From: Pedobacter westerhofensis
GTDB taxonomy: Bacteria; Bacteroidota; Bacteroidia; Sphingobacteriales; Sphingobacteriaceae
Length of the DNA: 64,000 nucleotides
Assembly (NCBI RefSeq): GCF_900182595.1
Contig: NZ_FXTN01000005.1
Span: 124,001-188,000 of the forward strand
Direction: 5' to 3'
A program made the position numbers and the translations under genes. Under the pieces are notes generated by a model. The model was not told where the DNA came from. It did not search any database and worked only from the letters and a program-made list of their open reading frames with translations. Within the stretch, counting starts at the first letter, position 1, and every line of letters begins with the position of its first letter. Positions 60,213-64,000 of this stretch are shown in pieces.

Positions 60213-60572
60213 ATGGGGAACTGTCTGGACTGCGGCAAAAAATTATCAGGACGCCTGGATAAAAAATTCTGCGACGATTATTGCAGGGGGCACTACAATA
60301 ATGAACTGAACAAAAACAAAAATACTGCGCTCAAAGAGATCAACAGCATCCTGAAAAAAAACGCGGCAATCCTGCAGAAACTGGAAGAAAAAGGAGTTAC
60401 CAAACTCACGCAGCAAATGCTGATCGTTGCGGGCTTCGACTTCAATTTTTTCACGCACCAGTTGTCCGGACAGGCAGGAGAAGTGTACAACTGCTGCTAC
60501 AACTATGGATACTGCTTTGTCACTGAGAACGAATTAGTGCTGAAGGTAATCGGCGATAGGAATAAATTTTAG
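60213..60572 (+). CDS. Small zinc-ribbon protein, unknown function
   Basis: The 119-residue protein has an N-terminal four-cysteine motif: CLDCGKKL (Cys5, Cys8), then FCDDYCRG (about 19-24), matching DUF2116-like ribbons. A basic helix follows (NELNKNKNTALKEINSILKK) and a C-terminal part with another Cys cluster (NCCYNYGYCF, about 99-108). DNA or RNA binding is plausible. It is followed by a DUF2071 gene 37 bases later. No family function is known to me. Confidence 0.8.
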   Translation: MGNCLDCGKKLSGRLDKKFCDDYCRGHYNNELNKNKNTALKEINSILKKNAAILQKLEEKGVTKLTQQMLIVAGFDFNFFTHQLSGQAGEVYNCCYNYGYCFVTENELVLKVIGDRNKF

Positions 60573-60609
60573 TATTTTGCCCTGTCAATTATTTTATACA
60601 CCTGTCAAA

Positions 60610-61323
60610 ATGAGTTTTCTAACCGCAGAATGGAGAAAATTAGCCATCGCTAATTATGCCATTGACAAAAGTCTCTTAACCCCATACCTGCCAGCCGGAA
60701 CGGAACTGGATCTATGGGAGGGCACCTGTTATGTAAGTTTGATTGGTTTTCTCTTCAAAAATGTTAAACTATTGGGATTTAGCATCCCCTTCCACGCCAA
60801 TTTTGAAGAGGTGAACCTCCGCTTTTATGTGAAGTATAAAGATGGCGAAAACTGGAAACGCGGAGTAGTCTTTATCAAAGAGATTGTTCCAAAGTTTGCA
60901 CTTTCTGTAGTAGCGAATACGATTTATAATGAGAATTATGAAACGATGCCCATGACGCACAGCTGGTCGGAGTCTGAGGATGACAGGGCAGTGGAATACC
61001 GCTGGCGCTGTAAGAACCAGTGGCAGTCGTTCCGGCTCAGGGCAAATAAAGGTTTATCAGAAATCCCGTCCGGCAGTGAAGCTGAGTTTATAACTGAACA
61101 TTACTGGGGATATGCGCGGTACAGCGATTCAAAAACAAATGAGTATGAGGTAAGGCATCCAAAATGGGCACAATATAAGGTGAAGGATTTTAATATTGAT
61201 GTAGATTTTGGTTTGGTCTATGGTGATACATTTGATTTTCTGAACCAGCAGGAACCGGTATCTGTGATGCTGGCAGAAGGATCTGATATTTCTGTAGAAG
61301 GCAAAAAGGTGATCAACGGTTAA
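60610..61323 (+). CDS. DUF2071 (YqjF-type) protein
   Basis: From ATG 60610 (MSFLTAEWRKLAIANYAID) the protein has 237 residues; a TTG frame 33 bases earlier is rejected. It follows the DUF2071 pattern: LTPYLPAGTELDLWEGTCYV, SLIGFLFKNVKLLGFSIPFH, NFEEVNLRFYVKYK and RGVVFIKEIVPKFALSVVAN. The fold is acetoacetate-decarboxylase-like. The biological role is unknown. It is cytoplasmic. Confidence 0.88.
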   Translation: MSFLTAEWRKLAIANYAIDKSLLTPYLPAGTELDLWEGTCYVSLIGFLFKNVKLLGFSIPFHANFEEVNLRFYVKYKDGENWKRGVVFIKEIVPKFALSVVANTIYNENYETMPMTHSWSESEDDRAVEYRWRCKNQWQSFRLRANKGLSEIPSGSEAEFITEHYWGYARYSDSKTNEYEVRHPKWAQYKVKDFNIDVDFGLVYGDTFDFLNQQEPVSVMLAEGSDISVEGKKVING

Positions 61324-61357
61324 GCCCTCATTTGATAAAATAAGATTAAAACAATAA

Positions 61358-61996
61358 ATGATCTCAACAAAAGACCTCCGGTTGTTGCCAGACAGCAAAA
61401 AGCTGCAGGAAGCCTGTAAGGCAATGGCAGTACTTGACGCGATCCTCTGTCAGGAATGGGTGTACCGATACCATTCCTATAACAGTGACTGGAGCGAGGA
61501 TGAACAGTTTTTTGAAATGCGGAACGGGGAAGGCGACCAGCTCCTGGTCCTCTTCAAAAATGAAGGCACGGTGATCAATGGTTTCTTTGCCGAAGCAGAG
61601 CAGGGCGATAAAACCCTGCTTACGCAGGGGCTGCCGCAGGTTTTCCATGAGTTTATGTTTGGCGAGCCTGTAAATTCTGCCGGAACAACTTTCTGTGTCT
61701 GGAAAACTGAAGGGCTTGACTGGGCAACAGGAATACCGGTGGCGAGCGATGATCATTCTGAAGAACTGCTGAGCCCTCTGGACGGAAAGCCCACAACCTA
61801 CCACAAATGGGCTACAGATTATTTTAAAGGCAACTACAAAGAAGAAGGTATTCCGGCTGAGGTAGTCACCGCAATCTTTGATCAGGAGCCGCTTACTGAT
61901 GAAATGATACTGGCACTTATACCGGCACTGGAAGACCGCGAGCTCCTGCTGGAAGACCTGGCTGAAATTTCATTCCCGTATCATATAAATAGCTAA
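61358..61996 (+). CDS. Protein of unknown function
   Basis: The 212-residue soluble protein is acidic, with many Trp and aromatic residues (LCQEWVYRYHSYNSDWSEDE, WKTEGLDWATGIPVASDD) and a C-terminal helical segment (PLTDEMILALIPALEDRELL). I see no signal peptide, membrane segment or catalytic motif. It lies 34 bases after the DUF2071 gene, so the two are probably co-transcribed. Antitoxin or immunity proteins can look like this, but nothing around it supports that. Confidence 0.75.
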   Translation: MISTKDLRLLPDSKKLQEACKAMAVLDAILCQEWVYRYHSYNSDWSEDEQFFEMRNGEGDQLLVLFKNEGTVINGFFAEAEQGDKTLLTQGLPQVFHEFMFGEPVNSAGTTFCVWKTEGLDWATGIPVASDDHSEELLSPLDGKPTTYHKWATDYFKGNYKEEGIPAEVVTAIFDQEPLTDEMILALIPALEDRELLLEDLAEISFPYHINS

Positions 61997-62021
61997 AACG
62001 TTTTCAATAATATATAATTCA

Positions 62022-62029
62022 TACTTTTG
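62022..62029 (+). promoter_or_regulatory. Likely -7 box of the MFS gene
   Basis: TACTTTTG matches TAnnTTTG exactly and ends 19 bases before the ATG. An imperfect TTTC at 62002-62005 lies 16 bases upstream. Confidence 0.45.
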
Positions 62030-62048
62030 CAAAAAAATTGCGCATAGT

Positions 62049-63251
62049 ATGAAGCTACTCAAACTCCTCTCAAATACAAAAACAAGTCTGATTACACTTT
62101 GTCTGGGTGGTATCACCCTTGGAATGACAGAATTTATGATGATGGGCGTTTTGCCTGATGTAGCTAAATCTTTGGCGATCAGTATACCTGCTGCAGGAAA
62201 CCTGATTGCTATCTATGCTTTGGGAGTGATTGTCGGCGCCCCTGTAATGGTGGGCGTATTGGGCAAATATCCACCTAAAAGAGTTCTCATCGGTTTGATG
62301 ATCACAGTAGCCTGCGGAAATATTTTATTCAGTATCGCCCCTACCTACGGCCTGCTGCTGGTTGCCCGTTTTCTGGTTGGCCTGCCCCATGGTGCATTTT
62401 TTGGGATTGGCGCCGTAGTTGCAGCCAAGCTGGCCGATCCGGGCAGTGAGGCCAAGTCCGTCTCTGTGATGTTCGCCGGATTAACCGTAGCCAATATTCT
62501 CGGCGTACCCCTGGGTACATTTATTGGTCATAACTTCAGCTGGAGAATTTCCTTTTTCCTGATTTCGGCAATGGCACTGATCACAGCAGCAAGCATTAAG
62601 CGCTGGCTGCCGATGCTCCCGTCGCAGTCTGACGCCAAATTTTCGGATAGTTTAAAAGTTTTTAAAAAGATAGAGCTGTGGATCATTATCGGTATTTCCG
62701 CGATAGGGACAGGTGGCCTGTTCGCATGGATCAGCTATATAGCGCCGCTCATGACAGATGTTGCCCATTTCGACAGTAATATGATCACGCCGATTATGAT
62801 CGTAGCCGGTTTGGGTATGGCTGTAGGAAACTTTGTTGGAGGCCGTTTAGCGGATAGATTTTCACCGCTGAAAACTACGCTTTACCTGTTGCTTGCTATG
62901 ATTGTAGTGTTGATACTGGTGGCCTTGCTCAGCCAGTTTAAAGTAGTAGCGCTCATTCTTACGTTCATCACCGGCGGATTAGCGTTCGCAGTAATTGCAC
63001 CAATGCAGATGCTGATGATCGGCGCCGCAAAAGGAGCTGAGATGCTGGCTTCATCGGCTATGCAGGCCAGTGCCAATATGGGAAATGCTTTAGGCGCTTT
63101 CCTTGGGGGCTTACCTATCGCCGCAGGTTTTGGTTATACTTCTCCGGAGTATGTGGGCGCTTTACTGGCCTTTGTAGGATTTTTACTTTGTATATTGTTA
63201 TCCTGGAGATTCAGTGCAAAAGTAAAACTGGAGCAGGCAGCTATTGCCTAG
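62049..63251 (+). CDS. MFS transporter, DHA1/AraJ-like drug or sugar exporter
   Basis: The 400-residue protein has twelve membrane segments. The N-terminal TLGMTEFMMMGVLPDVAKSL and the motif-C-like GIGAVVAAKLADPGSEAK, with GVPLGTFIGHNFSWRISFF in segment 5, fit the AraJ/YdhP subfamily of DHA1 exporters. These export drugs or sugars with a proton gradient; substrates are rarely known. It has its own promoter box and ends 11 bases inside the convergent lgt gene. Confidence 0.9.
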   Translation: MKLLKLLSNTKTSLITLCLGGITLGMTEFMMMGVLPDVAKSLAISIPAAGNLIAIYALGVIVGAPVMVGVLGKYPPKRVLIGLMITVACGNILFSIAPTYGLLLVARFLVGLPHGAFFGIGAVVAAKLADPGSEAKSVSVMFAGLTVANILGVPLGTFIGHNFSWRISFFLISAMALITAASIKRWLPMLPSQSDAKFSDSLKVFKKIELWIIIGISAIGTGGLFAWISYIAPLMTDVAHFDSNMITPIMIVAGLGMAVGNFVGGRLADRFSPLKTTLYLLLAMIVVLILVALLSQFKVVALILTFITGGLAFAVIAPMQMLMIGAAKGAEMLASSAMQASANMGNALGAFLGGLPIAAGFGYTSPEYVGALLAFVGFLLCILLSWRFSAKVKLEQAAIA

Positions 63252-64000
63252 CAATTTTCAGTTCAGTTTCTTCCGGCGCCCCTCTCTTCAGGTACATAAT
63301 CACCAGACCTGTAAGAATAAAAGGAATACTTAAAATCTGTCCCATATTTAACAGGAGACCGGCTTCAAAAGCGCTCTGGTCTTCCTTAATAAATTCAACA
63401 CCTATCCTGAAACAAAAAATCAGGAAAATCACCATGCCAAAATAAAAGCCGGAAGCTTTCGGATATCTGCTTACCTGCAGATAAACCAACCCAAAGATGA
63501 GAAAATAGGCAATCGATTCATACAGCTGTGCGGGATGACGGGGGATATCATCAATCTTCAGGAACACAAAAGCCCAGCTTACATCCGTAGGTTTACCGAT
63601 GATCTCTGAGTTCATCAGATTTCCCAGACGGATGAAAGCCCCCGCCAGTGGAACTACCAATGCAATCTGATCAAGCATAAACCACAGTTTCAGCTTAAAC
63701 TTACGGCAAAACAGTACTAAGCTTACCATAATCCCTATACCGCCACCGTGACTGGCAAGCCCCTGAAAACCGGTGATCTTAAACTCGGGCGTGAAGGTAA
63801 ATGGCAGGATAATTTCAAGCGGGTGCTGCGAATAATAGCGAAAATCGTAAAAAAGGCAATGTCCCAGCCGTGCACCAATCAGCGTGCCCAGCACCACATA
63901 TACGGTTAAAGAATCCATCAGTGCTACATCGATCCCATATTTTACAAATTGTTTTTTAACTACAATATAACTGGCAACAAAAGCCAGCAGGAAAAACATC
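63241..64000 (-). CDS. lgt: Prolipoprotein diacylglyceryl transferase, partial (5' end outside window)
   Basis: About 253 residues are visible; the N-terminal segment is cut by the window end, so the MFFLLAF seen at the edge is inside the protein, not its start. Lgt motifs are present: LIGARLGHCLFYDF, GFQGLASHGGGIGIMV (with the His-Gly-Gly loop), FIRLGNLMNSEIIGKPTDVS and PRHPAQLYES. Lgt attaches diacylglycerol to lipobox cysteines of lipoproteins at the inner membrane. It overlaps the convergent MFS gene by 11 bases at the 3' end. Confidence 0.95.
   Translation of the reverse strand, partial: MFFLLAFVASYIVVKKQFVKYGIDVALMDSLTVYVVLGTLIGARLGHCLFYDFRYYSQHPLEIILPFTFTPEFKITGFQGLASHGGGIGIMVSLVLFCRKFKLKLWFMLDQIALVVPLAGAFIRLGNLMNSEIIGKPTDVSWAFVFLKIDDIPRHPAQLYESIAYFLIFGLVYLQVSRYPKASGFYFGMVIFLIFCFRIGVEFIKEDQSAFEAGLLLNMGQILSIPFILTGLVIMYLKRGAPEETELKIARQ

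Noticed and set aside
1..64000. CRISPR array, prophage or insertion sequence
   Set aside because: No regularly spaced repeats, no transposase, integrase or phage structural genes were seen on either strand.

Overview
This window comes from a chromosome of a Bacteroidota bacterium, most likely Sphingobacteriaceae and close to Pedobacter. The evidence is a SusC/SusD pair, promoters of the Bacteroidota type (TTTG, a 17-21 base gap, then TAnnTTTG), weak ribosome binding sites, and the gene order purH-mreB-mreC-mreD-mrdA-rodA. No phage, insertion sequence or CRISPR array was seen. Most of the window is housekeeping DNA with one catabolic region in the middle.

Positions 1-16740 are core genes. On the minus strand lie zapA (cut by the window edge), a small coiled-coil gene, pheT, radC and rpsT. 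On the plus strand are purN, purH, and the rod-shape and wall-elongation cluster mreB, mreC, mreD, mrdA (PBP2) and rodA. These are followed by an acidic unknown protein (minus), thymidine kinase, a DinB-like protein and a membrane glycosyltransferase-like protein. The gap 4103-4670 holds a GC-richer segment that folds into nested helices and matches nothing I recognise.

Positions 16741-19248 carry a small XRE-type regulator and two adjacent paralogues of unknown function. Each paralogue contains the same motif of about 30 residues twice.

Positions 19249-40451 are the accessory region. A minus-strand operon (26973 to 20395) encodes a secreted SGNH hydrolase, a GH29 fucosidase, a GntP-type permease, a RidA protein, a fold-III PLP enzyme of the D-threonine aldolase/D-serine dehydratase type and an M19 dipeptidase. 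Further on are an SPFH protein, a LysR regulator facing away from a threonine-synthase-like PLP enzyme, a DUF922 protein, a second and nearly collinear RidA, a SelA-like PLP enzyme with a Tat-type signal, SusD, SusC and an exported COG3964-type amidohydrolase. My reading is that SusC/SusD imports a D-amino-acid derivative (N-acylated or dipeptide-like), envelope enzymes trim it, and cytoplasmic PLP enzymes plus RidA complete its breakdown. This is inference; the substrate is not known.

Positions 40452-64000 return mainly to core genes: map, an M28 peptidase, tRNA-Phe, a pair of Fe-S proteins resembling heterodisulfide reductase or ETF:menaquinone oxidoreductase parts, an MBL hydrolase, mtgA, transaldolase, rpsF-rpsR-rplI, a ThuA protein, dnaX, icd, a TonB-dependent receptor, a short SSB, several unknowns, an MFS exporter and the start of lgt (cut by the window end).
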